DNA of 64,000 nt. Origin: Prosapia bicincta (Eukaryota > Arthropoda > Insecta > Hemiptera > Cercopidae). The notes under the pieces were generated by a model. The model searched no databases and was not told where the DNA came from. It was given only the letters and a program-made list of their open reading frames with translations. The stretch covers positions 143,272,192 through 143,336,191 of the forward strand of contig JBAIZL010000001.1 of NCBI GenBank assembly GCA_036971475.1. The letters run 5' to 3'. A program made the translations under genes and the position numbers. Shown here piece by piece: positions 1 to 11,848 of this stretch (its first letter is position 1; each line of letters starts with the position of its first letter).

Positions 1-945
1 GTTTACTACTTTGATCTAAAATAGGTTAAATAGAGAAGTATATATTTTATGATTTTAAAAACATAAAATTCTATTTACTGTTGTCTTTATAAAAAAAAGA
101 ATAACCAATAATAATGTTTTTTCAAATAAATGTTAATGTAATTTTTGTAATGTGGAGCATACATTTAGTTGCAATGATTTCGGGTTATCACTAAAGCATT
201 TTACGGACAAAAATTATAATAAGATATTACGTCAGACCACTTGAGCTGAGGGTCCGGGATGTAATGAAATTTTGTATTTCAAGTGATTTCTACTATATTT
301 TATTACACTTTCAATGATATATGATATTTTTGTCAATAATAACATAATATATATTTTTTTTTCATCCAAAATAAACAAAAATTGTTACAAAAATATAAAT
401 AATGTAGTAAAGAAAGGACACGTAATATAAAAAATTGTGTAGATATAATATGAAATTAAGAATGAAATAATAATTGCAAATTTTATATTACTTATAACAC
501 TAGTTAACTAATTGACTAATAAATATAAAACGAGAAAATCTATTAAAAGGAAAATCTTGTGTTTAAACAAGTATTTATTTTTCTTTCCCTATATATAAAT
601 AGAGAAAAAAAGTAACAAAAAAATGTAAACCTAAAAACTAATTAATTAATGAAGAAATAGTTTTAAAAATCAACTTCGATGAAGGTAAAAACATTGAGTA
701 CAACTTCATTAATCCAGATATTGTGGCTGAAACTGAAGACTCACCTAGCAACCAACACCACCTATAAGTGCCTATCAAGCCCATGCCACGGGGATTAACA
801 AACACTGTGTCTGTGTGGTGTTCAATTTCTGGGACGAATGAATGTAAAGGCCAATTTACATCTGTTCTAATTTAGCTTAGACGTAATGGCGATACATTTC
901 TTACTTTATTTCAAAAAGTTCTTCGATATATTGTATCACCTTTAC
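1..945. other. AT-rich flank without recognisable gene
   Basis: No coding region, RNA gene or transposon end is recognisable here. A minus-strand stretch at about 690-870 stays open for roughly 60 codons and is less AT-rich than its surroundings. It may be the tail of the piggyBac-like remnant that lies to its right, but no family motif is visible in it. Confidence 0.5.
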
Positions 946-949
946 CTCA

Positions 950-1800
950 GGTAGGTAACCAGAAAAATCTACCTTTATTGTACATTGTAAATAAAAGAAG
1001 GCTTTTATTTGGTCGAATCTCATCTAAAGGTAATTTCTTGCTCACGTAGGCCCATTGAATACGTCTATATTTTTTAGGTTCAAACGAGCACAAATTACCA
1101 TTTTCGGGTAAAAAAATTAAACATTGAAATAATAGTATTTCTGTACTCGCGACAGCCAAATGTAACAAAAAACTGTAAGGATATAGTTTTTCCCAATGTA
1201 TATTACATTGTAGCTAGGCATCACGGTGAAAAACGTTTTCGGCAAGCAATGTAATACATCTCTTTTATTTATCCACCATATTTGAGTTGTCATAAGTTGT
1301 TATAGGTACAATGGTGTTTCAGTAAAGACCTATTTTTTCTAAAAGTTCTTCTTTAACTACATTCATTAAATTTTCCTGGTAGTCGTTGTTGGCAGGTGAA
1401 AACATTTCTTTAATTCCTCCCTTAGATATTTTCTGAAAGAATGACATTTCACCTGTTTCATTAGAGTCCTCGATGTAAGTACTTCAGGAATTTATAAACA
1501 TGCTATTTTAGCATGCTTTTGTAAAACTTTATAAATAATTATGCGATTACTGGTATTTGTGTTTGCAAAAACGCAAGTGTTATCTTCAAGAACGGAATTA
1601 TTTCTTGAACTTATTACCAAATAAATATAAAATCCTAATATAAAAAAAATCTCATAAAAACTGACATTCGGTAGTTTACGAGACTGTACCACTCCCATTA
1701 TATTACATCTGTCAATTCCTTCAAACATACACTGTTGGTTCGCTGGAAAGGACATACAGCTGTGGATTCTCGACCTTATCTTGGAGAGAATTATGCTGTG
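950..1800 (-). pseudogene. piggyBac-like transposase remnant, catalytic and C-terminal part
   Basis: Read on the minus strand, the translation from about 1755 down to 1492 resembles the middle of the DDE domain of piggyBac transposases. A stretch reading CMFEG stands where these proteins have the DEQMIPFKG block. It is followed by KLPN, an EIFFILGFY segment like the usual 'K.P.K.GFK.F.L....GY..DFE.Y' strand, and SNRIIIYKVLQKHA where the family has an 'S..V..L...L.KH' helix. Further left, in shifted frames, INKRDVL and ILTVFCYIWLS resemble the 'GGVDK.D.L' and 'FCY.IDLS' blocks near the C-terminal end of the domain. Stops and frame changes are frequent, so it is dead. An acidic N-terminal piece lies at 3060-3340 in the same orientation. 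The call rests on remembered family patterns, not on an alignment. Confidence 0.4.
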
Positions 1801-1905
1801 TATTTACAGACACAATTCTGATATGGAAACATAAACAGCCGACACTCCGAAAGACATTCTGACGCGTTTGTTTACTTGATGACAAAACTTATCTTAATGG
1901 TCCGG
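1762..1905 (+). repeat. left arm of a long inverted repeat
   Basis: This segment matches the reverse complement of 3825-3978 at roughly 70-75% over about 140 bases by eye. Shared blocks include ATTTACAG, GATATG.AAA.ATAAACAG, CACTCCGA and CGTTTGTTTAC. The arms enclose about 1.9 kb. They could be terminal inverted repeats of an old DNA transposon or two inverted copies of a dispersed repeat. No target-site duplication is evident outside them. Confidence 0.6.
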
Positions 1906-3059
1906 TCAATGCATCTCGTTCTTTTCCCTTGGTGCCCTTAGATACTATAGGATCGATAAAGTATTTATTTTTTAATTTAACTTGCTTTTCAAATTAATTG
2001 TCATATCATCTCTATCCGATTTTAATAATCTAAAAGTGACTATTATTTGCTGTATATTGTTACAATTTGGTAACATTACAAACATGTTAACACTTGTATT
2101 AACAGATGTAACACTTAATATGGCCTACGCCATATATATTCACTAAAGGTTTATACCAATGTATTCAATAAACATATTAATAAAATAAAATAAAGACTAC
2201 CAGCGGCTAAAGTCGAGGATAGAAACAAATGTTTCCGTCTTTATACGACCATTTTGACGCTGGGAGAATACGATAAAATATTTACGTTTACGCCGTATGT
2301 AAATGAGAGAAAGAGATGGAAAAGGTAGGATGCAGAAAGTCAGTTTATCGGGCATTCGTCCACGAGAGTATTTGTCGAGTGCGAGGCTTTATCTTTGTAT
2401 GGCTTGGACCTATGTTTGTTTACACCAGACAGTTTGATATCGTAATATAAACTGACAACACTAGCACAGATGTCATTTAGGTTCATGTATACAATACAGA
2501 GATTAACGAAAGATGATTCAGTATTTATTGACCTTTAACTACCGTCCTGCACATTTCTGTCACATTAGTACTGCCGTTGTAGCTCACAGGCACGAAATTT
2601 CTAAGTGTGATTTATTGTGCGGTTTAACAATTTATCTTGCATTTACTTTATAAAAATTATTTTTGAATATTCTGGTTGCATGTGACTAGGGTAAACGTAG
2701 TTTTATGAGATCAGTTATATTTTATTTACTAATTGAAAACTGTAGTAAATAAAACCTTCTACAGATTTTAGCGCAGTTTAGCTAAAAAGACTTATAATCG
2801 TACGATAATTAACATACACTGATTATATCTTGTTCACTGATTGTACACACTTAACTTTATGTACAAGATAACATTTGACAATTATAAGCTTTATTTATGG
2901 AAACGCATTAGAAATAATAACTCAATTTTGACAGCAGTATTTACAAAGCGGCTCAGAACATTCTAGACATATCGGCTGTTCAAAGTCAGCTTACAAAGTG
3001 TAACTAGTCCTTCTATTTTTTGTTGCTGGACAAATTCTACATTGTTTATAACAATTTAT
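1906..3059. other. interior of the inverted-repeat region, no gene seen
   Basis: This is AT-rich DNA between the left arm and the acidic piggyBac-like fragment. Its position fits the missing middle of the piggyBac remnant or an insertion into it. No transposase motif was found in it on either strand. Confidence 0.4.
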
Positions 3060-3340
3060 CTATACAAATAGAAAAATTTGTAAATTTCTGGAGGTTGCAG
3101 ATTTTCGAAATCATCTTCATCGTCTGATGCAATTCGTTGAGATTCGGTATCATGATCTTTTACTAAATTACTTCTGCACTCTGTTGCACAATTCCCCTAT
3201 TCTCTTTAATGCCTTCTAAAAGTTGGTCATTAGATACAGCACCTGAATCACTGTCTTCTTCGGCTAACCCGTCGCTGATGGTCAGGCACGATGACGGTAG
3301 TTGAAGGTTAAGCTTGGCATTTGTAGATATTGGCATAATA
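3060..3340 (-). pseudogene. acidic N-terminal piece of a piggyBac-like transposase
   Basis: On the minus strand an open stretch reads GLAEEDSDSGAVSNDQLLEG, then QQSAEV. After one frame change and a stop it reads DTESQRIASDDEDDFENLQP. Many piggyBac-family proteins start with such a domain, with an 'LSDEDSGDE...NLSG.QLLA.AE' pattern before the catalytic region. The fragment points the same way as the catalytic-like remnant at 950-1800 and lies upstream of it at a distance that fits a piggyBac element of about 2.4 kb. Acidic stretches are not specific, so the assignment leans on this context. Confidence 0.33.
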
Positions 3341-3824
3341 GGTTTTCTGAATATATAAACTGATCAAGATAAGTCGATGAAATGATGTGGGTCAACAAGT
3401 TCTCTTTGTCGTTTATTTTAAGTTGTATAAAGGTTGAAAAAATATAAGGTCTACTTATTTATAGTTTTTTTTATTTACGGTTATAGTAGAAATTTTTCAT
3501 TAACGGATGGTTGAAAAGTCATCCGCTGCCCCCGCTAACGATACCATCCTTTTTAAAGGAAAAAAAGAAAACAACACGAAAAGAGAGAAAATTAATTACC
3601 CGAAGAAGAATGAGAAAACAAACATAAATGTTTAGATAGCCTAAGTAAAAATGGAAAGAAAATATATGACAATTAGGTAGATATGCATTATTTTAAAAAT
3701 TAAATAAAAAATTTAATTTTTATAAAATTATCAATTTGGGACAAACGGTTATCTTTTCAAATTGAATCGTTCCAGCATACAGTCTTTAAAATTCTTAAAG
3801 CACATGGACAGGCTGCATTGAAAC

Positions 3825-3978
3825 ACTACTTCAAGCTATAAAGATTAGTTTGACAGACATGACGTAAACAAACGTGCTGGAACTGCTATCGGAGTGCCGC
3901 CTGTTTATATTTTCATATCACAAACATTTCTGTAAATAGATGTAGCACAGCTTCTGTCCAATACAAGGTCGCGAACCC
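3825..3978 (-). repeat. right arm of a long inverted repeat
   Basis: This is the reverse-complement partner of 1762-1905. It contains the block TGACGTAAACAAACGTGC, whose complement shares GTTTGTTTAC with the left arm. It lies just before the tandem satellite. Confidence 0.6.
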
Positions 3979-4029
3979 GACTCTTTCTTTTGGTTATGTT
4001 GCATAGTTGGAAACATGCCAATTTCGGGC

Positions 4030-5835
4030 GATTTATTGTCAATGGGATATATAACCCCAAATCACCCCTTGGTAACCCCGTACATCTTATTTTGATGACA
4101 AGGGACTAGGAACTTCGAAAATCTTCGAATGCCCATTTTTAGGCAATGTTTTAGATTCTGGCAAGTTTTACCTCAAATCACCCACAGCGACACCCGCAGT
4201 CCTATCCCGGATTGTACATGGCCAACGTCGATGCTAGGATTAGACTCAGCATCATTAAAAACCCCCAGTGATCATTTTATATCGATCTCTTGGCCTCTGA
4301 CCTTTTTACCCCAATTCTCCCTTTGCTACTCCCGTAGAGCCTACACCCGTCCCTAACTGGTGTCTTTCGATGACGGCATTCAATTCAGCATCCTCAAAAA
4401 CCTCCGAGTGGTAAATTTCAAGTAATTTTTTGACTTTTGACATTTTTACCCCAAATCATCCCTTTGGCACTCACGTAGAGTCACATACGTCCATCCCCGG
4501 TGACTTTCGATGACGCCATTGATATCAGCACGCTCAGAAACCCCCGAGCGGTTATGTTCCAGCGATTTTTTATACTTCTGACATTTTCACCCCAAATCAC
4601 TTCTTTGGTACTCGCGTGGAACCACACCAATGCATTTCCGGTGACTTTCCATAACGGTATTGAATTCCGCCTCATCAAAATTCCCAAAGTTGTTATTTTG
4701 TAGTATTTTTTTGACTTTTTACATTTCTACACCAAATCATCCCTTTGACACTTACGTAGTGTCTCATCTGTCCATCCCCGGTGACTTTCGATGGCGGGAT
4801 TGAATTCAGCATCCTCAAAATCCCCCTAGTGGATATGTTCCAGCGATTTTTTGAGTTTTGACTTTTTCACCCCAACCACCCCTTTGGTACTCGCTTGGAA
4901 CCATACCAGTGCATCCCCGGCGACTTACGGGGATGGCATTAAATTCCGCCTTACCAAAAACCCCCGAGTGGTTATTTTCTAGTTATTTTTTGACTTTTGA
5001 CTTTTTTACCCCAAATCATCCCTTTGGTACTTACGTAGAGTCACATCCGGTCCATTCCCTGTGACTCTAGATGACGCCATTGAATTTAGCATCCTCAAAA
5101 TCCCCCGAATGGTAATTATCCCGCGATTCTTAGACATCTGACACTTTTACCCTAATTCAACCCCTTTGGTACATGGATTTAGCCTCGCAAGTACATCCCC
5201 GGAGACTTCCGATGACGGCATTGAATTCAGCATCCTCAAAAAACCCCAAGCGGATATTTTTTAGCGATTTTTTGACCTCTGACTTTCTCACCCCAATTCA
5301 CACCTTTGGTACTCTCGTGGAACCACACCAATGCATTACCGGTTACTTTCGGTGACGGCATTGAATTCCGCCTCATCAAATTTCCCCCGAGTTTTTATTT
5401 TCTAGTAATTGTTTCACTTTTGACATTTCTACCCCAAATCATCCCTTTGGCACTCACGTAGAGTCTCATCTGTCCATCCCCCGTGACTTTCGATGGCGGC
5501 ATTGAATTCAGCATCCTCAAAAACCCCCGAGTAGTTATATTCCAGCGATTTTTTGACTTTTCACTTTTTTACCCCAAATCATCCCTTTGGTACTTACGTA
5601 GAGTCACATCCGGTCCATCCCCGGTGACTCTAGATGACACCATTGAATTTAGCATTCTCAAAAACCCCCGATCGGTCATTATCCCGCTATTCTTAGGCAT
5701 CTGACATTTTTACCCTAATTCAACCCCTTTTGCACATGGGTTTAGCCTCACCAGTAGATCCCCGGTGACTTTCGATGACGGCATTGATTCCAGCATCCTC
5801 ATAAACCCCCGATTGATCACTTTCCAGTGATTCTT
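4030..5835 (+). repeat. 140-bp tandem satellite with higher-order structure
   Basis: About 13 head-to-tail monomers can be read from the recurring block ACCCCAAATCATCCCTTTGG. That block or its variants recurs near 4309, 4450, 4590, 4731, 4870, 5009, 5150, 5290, 5431, 5571 and 5712, a period of 139-141 bases. Two more diverged units lie at the left edge. Each monomer carries a TGACTTTCGATGACGGCATT-like block, a run of C after CTCAAAA, and TTTTTTGACTTTTGAC. Sub-types fall in a repeating order, so units four monomers apart (5009 and 5571, 5150 and 5712) are more alike than neighbours. The array is richer in G+C than its flanks. Short open frames run through it, but 140 is not divisible by three, so they are unlikely to be coding. 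Confidence 0.9.
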
Positions 5836-6271
5836 TGTCCAATTCAAATATATACATTACGTAGTACGATTGATATCCATGTGGATGCCAGCAATGTTGC
5901 CAAGTTTGTGGCTGCCATAATGTTAGAGAATGGTTGAAATATACAGTAAATTTATATACAGGAGGCGACTATGCTGCCCCTGGCGGAAATGTTACGAACT
6001 TGTGATATACAAATCCCGTTCACTCTGCTATCAATACGAGCACCGTTTGGTTATTACAAATTATTTTTTAAAAATTCAGAACGACCATAGAACTTCAAAT
6101 ACAGTATACCTCCAATAAAACACTTCTTTTTACACTTATTGACATGGTTTTTATTTCGATTATTGTCAGAGGGTGTTACATTACCATGGATTACTATGTG
6201 GCAGCCGTATGTACCCGGCTGCCAGTTTGAATGCAAAATGACCAATGTATGGTCTCCGTATTGTTAGCAGG

Positions 6272-6273
<2 letters not shown>
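5836..6273. other. unique sequence between satellite and duplicated segment
   Basis: No gene or element is recognisable. Two patches containing GGCTGCC or GGCAGCC (near 5907 and 6200) are loosely complementary to each other. This could be an eroded inverted repeat, but the match is too short to call. Confidence 0.4.

Positions 6274-6308
<35 letters not shown>
6274..6308 (+). repeat. (TA)n array at the left edge of copy A
   Basis: A pure TA dinucleotide run. Homology with copy B begins immediately after it, at GTAAAAATATATCTACTTTC (6312 here, 39430 in copy B). Confidence 0.95.
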
Positions 6309-6314
<6 letters not shown>

Positions 6315-6399
6315 AAAATATATCTACTTTCGGTAACAAAAATACATTCGTAGGTTAAAAGGTTGTTAAAACGTGTTAGCGACAGCCTTGAGGCCAATA

Positions 6400-8080
6400 T
6401 TCTCAGCCTCCAAAATATTATCCGAGATTTAAAATTTCACTTCCTTACGGCCTCAGTTCCTTCGTGTATTGAATCAATAACTATAGACACGATGAAGTTT
6501 ATTGGAACTGGACCCAATTAAATTATAGTAAAGCTTTCGTCACAAACCCTATATTTGATATTATATAAAACAATTTTTCTGGCTGAGAGGGAGTTTTTTC
6601 CTATAGTATTTACATTGAATAACAATAACTTAATCAGTTTACTTTGCAGTAATATATATATGTTACACATTTTTCACTACAAAAAGATGTTATAATATAT
6701 ATCATGAATTTTATCAAACAATATATAATTACTATTGGGAATGAATCAAATATGACTATTGGCTTAAAATTGTGAAATTATGTAATTTAAAGAACATGTT
6801 CATTATATCTTCAAGGATTTTCATGAGATATTTTTTTTATTATTTACATAGAGCGTTTTGCAATGGCAGAAGATAAATAAACAAAAAACGTCAAGGTTAC
6901 AATAACAAATTCACAATATCAAACTTACCTATAATTTTATAAAATCAAAATATATATATACGGTATTATTTCTACGTAATGTTAACTAAAATAAACTAAA
7001 ATTATATTTATTCCTATAACATATGCCTAATACTTACAATATAACGAAAAACACACATTTTATTTTATCTCCTTAAAACTGATCAATGAAACGATGTTGA
7101 AACTAGAAATGATACCATTAACTATTAGGGCTTAGTTGAGTGCATTTTTTATTATTTTTTTTTAAATGTTTCAAATATTCAAATCATAAAAATCTGTCTG
7201 TACACAAATTGGTCTGGTAAACATACCCGTTGTTTGATGTGACGTAAGACACTATTACGTTAAACGTAAACCTTACAAAATGTAAACAGTTCATTGTAAA
7301 CACTCTGCATCAGCGTTTTGCCTCTCCCTGCAGAGAATTGTGTTTGGCTTCAAATTACGCGAATTTGTTTTTGTAGTATAACTAAGCAGACGTTTACTCA
7401 AGAGCAATGTAATAGTTCAAAGGGCCTCAAATAATATTATTTGCTTTTAATAACAGTTAAAATGTTTTCTGCTATTTTATTGATAATGATATAAATATTC
7501 TGTTCAAGATATAGTTTCACTGAAGGGAATGAACTAGAATCGCAGTTCTCATACGTTATTTTTTAATTTTATTTATGTGTTCTTTAGTATTTGGTGAATA
7601 TAAAGTGTAACTGTTTGATAGGAGCAGTGAATTTTACATTGATTGTAACAAGGAACTTATAGGTGATGATAAATATTTGATAAGTGACTACATATCAGAT
7701 GCAAAATCCCTTATGATGATAATGATTTAATTTCATTTTGTTGTTAATCAATGGCGTATTTGTTCTAGGGGTAGCATGAATCGGTTTTATAGACGCGTAA
7801 CCACTGACATTCTTCTCAAGTGTCTGATTGTTACTGAAATATAACTTGAAGTATTGACAGAAATGTAGTGAACGATTTGATAAAGAATTAAAATTAATGG
7901 AATGGAAAATCAATCGGGTTATTGTGAATGATTATATAGATACGTGTGGGATGAATATAATTTGAAAAAAAACTGTGGGTATTGTTAGCTATGAATTTTA
8001 TTGCATTTTGAAAGTGAGTAATTTTTAAGCCTTAAATGTAGGATTAATTGGGTTTTAATAAGTGTAGGTTTTGTGGTTTT
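6400..8080. other. AT-rich duplicated DNA, no gene seen
   Basis: This stretch is matched in copy B from about 39518. A patch at 7210-7370 is less AT-rich but shows no recognisable coding or RNA motif. No transposon end was identified. Confidence 0.5.
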
Positions 8081-8086
8081 TTAATC

Positions 8087-8112
8087 CAGTAACCCCTCGT
8101 TATTCGCGAGGA
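8087..8112 (+). repeat. Tigger/pogo-like terminal sequence, copy A
   Basis: The sequence CAGTAACCCCTCGTTATTCG and what follows has the CAG start and 'CCTCG.TATTCGCG' pattern of Tigger-type terminal repeats. It lies downstream, in the minus sense, of a Tigger-like coding remnant. The matching opposite terminus was not found. Confidence 0.4.
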
Positions 8113-8444
8113 TTATTTTCACAGATTACTGTGAATAGTGAAACCGCAAATACTAACACCAAATATATATATGGAAAGAGGAGGGTCACGTTCTACATAA
8201 AAAATGTTTACAATAATTATACCTATACTGTACACTTATAATGCAGTATGGTGCATTTTTAAACAACATAATTACATACATATTTGTATTGTTTATTTAT
8301 AATCCTTCAACTCGAAAAAATGTAAAGTTTATTAAATATGAGTGCTCACGCCCACGGAAACGTATTCTCGGTTCGCACTTTTCAGAAAAGGTTGTCGACT
8401 TCTTCACTGTTAATGTCTAAACAGTGATCTACTTGATCGACATT

Positions 8445-8648
8445 GTAGACCTTCTCGTTGGATATGAATTGGCGGCTTCGTGGTTAACTGATTCTTATTC
8501 ACCGGACGTTTTCTCGTTGTAAAGTTGAAACCGTATCTCGAACTTGTCACACCAGCCTTTAGTTGCTGAAAATGACTGACTGTTGATAGGTTTACCACCG
8601 TTTTGAATGAAACGTCCATACAACCCCAAAATCTTTTCACGAATCAAA
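8445..8648 (-). pseudogene. Tigger/pogo-like transposase fragment (CENP-B type DNA-binding domain), copy A
   Basis: On the minus strand, one frame reads VIREKILGLYGRFIQNGGKP and continues in a second frame as SATKGWCDKFEIRFQLYNEK then TSGE, a stop and ESVNHEAA. This follows the second helix-turn-helix of CENP-B/Tigger proteins, which typically reads 'F.AS.GWL..F..R......ISGE..SAD.EAA', just before the DDE catalytic domain. Nothing like the catalytic domain follows, and a stop sits inside the conserved block. The piece is therefore an internally deleted, dead Tigger remnant, or the rest of an element whose left end is the terminal sequence at 8087. The same remnant is present in copy B. Confidence 0.6.
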
Positions 8649-8649
8649 A

Positions 8650-10140
8650 TTGAATTCAGGAGCATTTTTTTTACTGATCTTTTATCGGCTCACTTAAAGT
8701 TTTTTCAATTTTTTCGGTTACATTAGATCGCGGCCCACTTAGGTCACATCGCTGATTGACAAGTACCTAATTCGTTAACGCTGTTGTCAAAGTTTGATGA
8801 CATTATGACGTAGGTAAACATTTTAATGGAAAAGATAAAACTAAACAAAACAAATTAATTAAACAATTCCACAACTAAACGCGGCGTTTCCAAAGTAGTA
8901 GAATCGACTAGCGAATACGACAACTGTTTGGAAAATAACAGGAAAAATCCGAATTAGTTACATCTGCCGGATACGATTGTCGATGTTTGGATTTCGAAAA
9001 CTACTAAATTAGTGTAAGGAAGCAGTAGTGGAACTAAACTTAGGTATGAAGTTGGACGAGGGTGCCAGATTGACAACGCCATTTTTTATATATAACGTAT
9101 GTCTATCTTTTGTGTAGTTGAGTACAGTAGGGTCTAGTAGTGTACAGTATACCGGATGTTTGAAAAATGATCAGATTTCTTTGTGGTAAATAACTACAGT
9201 ACTTTACGAAATAAATAAGAGGAGAACACACCATCCAACAAACCGCGCAGTAATTATGCTCCTTATTTTGTGCTTTTTTGAAATTAACGAACAGAAAGGG
9301 TCTACTTTACTGTTTGAATATGTTTAAAAAATAAAACAATTGGATATATATAGAATATCGGTACCGTAACGTCTGCCGTCATTTTTCGATTTCTAAACTT
9401 TGACTCAATGTTTTGCTATTATAGCAGTTTTTTTTAAAATAAGTTCCTTTCGTGCATTAGACATTGGCAATTTAAGAGAATTATCAAGCTATAAAATGCC
9501 GCTACGCATTTACTAAGACGGAAATAAAATTGACCACTTTCAAAGACCATCTTTTTAATGTAAACGTATTTTAAGATATCTCGAAATACATCATTTACCT
9601 TTTCAATCATCTGATTTATTTCCATTTATACAAAATCTAGGATTATTTTCCAATTACCTCACCTGGTCTCATACTTGCACGAGAGATTCGGTTTAATCTC
9701 CATGTTTAGTTTTTCAATGGATCCACTTTTTGTTTTTTTTATTTCTTCTTTGATTAAAAAAAAACGAATACATTCCAACATTGGAACTTTGCAACATACA
9801 ACCTTCCACTCAAGGTTTCTAAAACATTTCGTTTTTTAAAACGAGGTTAAAAATATGAGTAGATCCTGAGAGCCCCTTGAGTGAGCCTGTGCTGTCTATT
9901 TGCATTCAAGTTGACTTTTCCTGGTTTTTTAAGACATTTTACATAACTGGATGAAGTACAACACGGTTTCTTTGGGCCTCTTAGTAACAGAGTGTAAAAC
10001 CGTAAAGTAACAAAGTAAATTAAAATATATTTATACAATCTTCCATAGACTATAGGTGATCCAGCAGAAGATTTAGAAAAATTAAATAGATTGACGACCT
10101 CACAATACTGAATATAAAATCTCACATTACTGAGGGCAAT
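8650..10140. other. duplicated DNA without recognisable gene
   Basis: No coding or RNA feature is supported. Bases 9168-9303 are absent from copy B, which has a (TA)n-bearing insertion at the same place. Bases about 9991-10031 are also missing from copy B. Confidence 0.45.
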
Positions 10141-10155
10141 GTAAGGGAATTGACT

Positions 10156-10222
10156 GATAATGAATGTTAAAGAGAGACTTCGTTTCTCTTTAATGAAACG
10201 TCGATAATGAATGTTAATAAGA
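10156..10222 (+). repeat. hairpin followed by GAAACGTC, intact only in copy A
   Basis: TTAAAGAGA and TTCTCTTTAA can pair across a short loop. They are preceded by CTGATAATGAA and followed by ATGAAACGTC. The 15-base block GATAATGAATGTTAA occurs on both sides of the hairpin. Copy B has a single flank and lacks the hairpin, which fits loss by recombination between the short direct repeats or gain by duplication in copy A. Confidence 0.5.
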
Positions 10223-10229
10223 TAGCTAT

Positions 10230-11470
10230 GGCTCTGGTATTGACGTTACTAAGATGCGTAACTGTGTCCTCAAATGCATCTCTCATCTTCTTTCTTTATT
10301 TATATCAAAATTTACTATATTTCTTAAAATTTAATGTAAGTTATATGTAGTATAAATTACATTTGACAGGTAGCCCAAATAAAAGTACAAAATCAAAATA
10401 TATTATAAATACCAACACACTTGTAAAGGAAAATAAACCAATATTTTTTTACAATACAATCATATAGCATTTTTACTATAACATACATTTATATTCACTG
10501 ATGCTGTCGGAGCTAGTTCCATGCTTGCTGCGCTTGCAAAATACGCTTTATAGAGCCGAATAGGCGTGGTTCGTGTGCTAATTTCTCTACTACTTTTATG
10601 CTTTAGTGTCCACGAAATTTTACTTGGTTATTCTTATAAGTTTTATGAAATTTAACATAGCTCTACAGAAATAATTACTGTCTACGAAACCCGCTATTTA
10701 AAGGACATTATTCTGTTTTCGCAATAATAAGTAACAGATATTTTCAAATGGGTATAAATATTTTTTAAACAGCTTATTCTTACGTGTTTCTTTTTATTAG
10801 TAACATTAAAACCGTTATATATAAAGCGATTCAAAATTTAGGTAATTCGTTGAGGGTAAATATCAGTTTTATTTCCTCATTTTTTAATGTAGTTTGTAAT
10901 CTGGACTACAGCAATTTCAGGTGCCTAATTATAAAGTTATATTACGCCTTGTTCATACTGTTCCTTCTAATTTTAATCTATTCTTATTCAATCTATCATC
11001 ATCTTGCCCATTAGGTTGTAACAAAGTATGTAAACCCTATTAAAAAGATGTATACTAAAAGACACTGCAGGCGATAATCTGCTAAATATTCTGAAGTTGG
11101 TATTGTTGTAATTTTACTCATTATGATCGGTTTTATTCCCAGTGTTGGCTCATTTTCTATCAACAGTGTTTAGCCATTTAGTTGAATATTTCCAACTCAG
11201 TAATTTTAAAATAATCCGCTGGTAAAATCTTGGTAAATTTGGTGGACAAAGGAAACAAAGATACCACAGCAAAAACCACTCTCCATTTTATTATTCAGTC
11301 TGCGTATTATTCGTGAGATTACGGTCACTCTATAACTAATTAAAAGTACACAGGAATGTTGAAAAACTGAAGTTACAAGATTCACGTAGGTATTTAGGTT
11401 AATTTGTACACTCGAGATAACTATTGAATAAATGGTAAGCCGGTTGTATATTGAGTCAAAAGTTGTATTT
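10230..11470. other. duplicated AT-rich DNA, no gene seen
   Basis: No recognisable gene. A short A-only stretch of about 22 bases lies near 11093. Small open frames here differ between the two copies in ways that do not suggest coding constraint. Confidence 0.45.
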
Positions 11471-11481
11471 ATTTATTGCAA

Positions 11482-11515
11482 GGTTTCGGCAACTAATTTG
11501 TTGCCCTATCAAGCC
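11482..11515 (-). ncRNA. hammerhead-like hairpin of a Penelope terminus, copy A
   Basis: On the minus strand GCTTGATAGGGCAAC, an AAATTA loop, and GTTGCCGAAACC form a perfect GGCAAC/GTTGCC stem flanked by TGAT and GAAAC. Penelope-like elements are known to carry hammerhead ribozyme motifs with a CUGAUGA-stem-GAAA core. Here the G expected after TGAT is A, so self-cleavage is not predicted. It lies about 340 bases downstream of a Penelope endonuclease remnant in the same orientation, where a 3' terminus would be. Confidence 0.45.
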
Positions 11516-11848
11516 TAACAAAAATTTTAAATGGCAATTTAAATACGCACATATATTACAAGTACACTCATAATAAACATTAAACCTATAAATTACTCAT
11601 TAAAATTTTAATCATACAAATTAAAATAACCCAACAACATTTAGAGAGTCATAAATTCCTATAAAATACAAATAAAAACAGTTACAAATATGAGAGAAAA
11701 ACGTTATGCACATAAACTAAGTAAACTATACATAAAACCATAAAACAACAAAATGTTTAACCATACAAAAAACATAACTAATGCTTGGTTGTTTTCATAT
11801 TTAAATAACAATTCCTTATACATGCGACATAGCCTTACAAAATCATAT

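Noticed and set aside
4129..5704. Several 60-75 codon frames in the satellite
   Set aside because: The 140-base period is not a multiple of three, so the frame changes in every unit; the frames do not represent one repeated protein.
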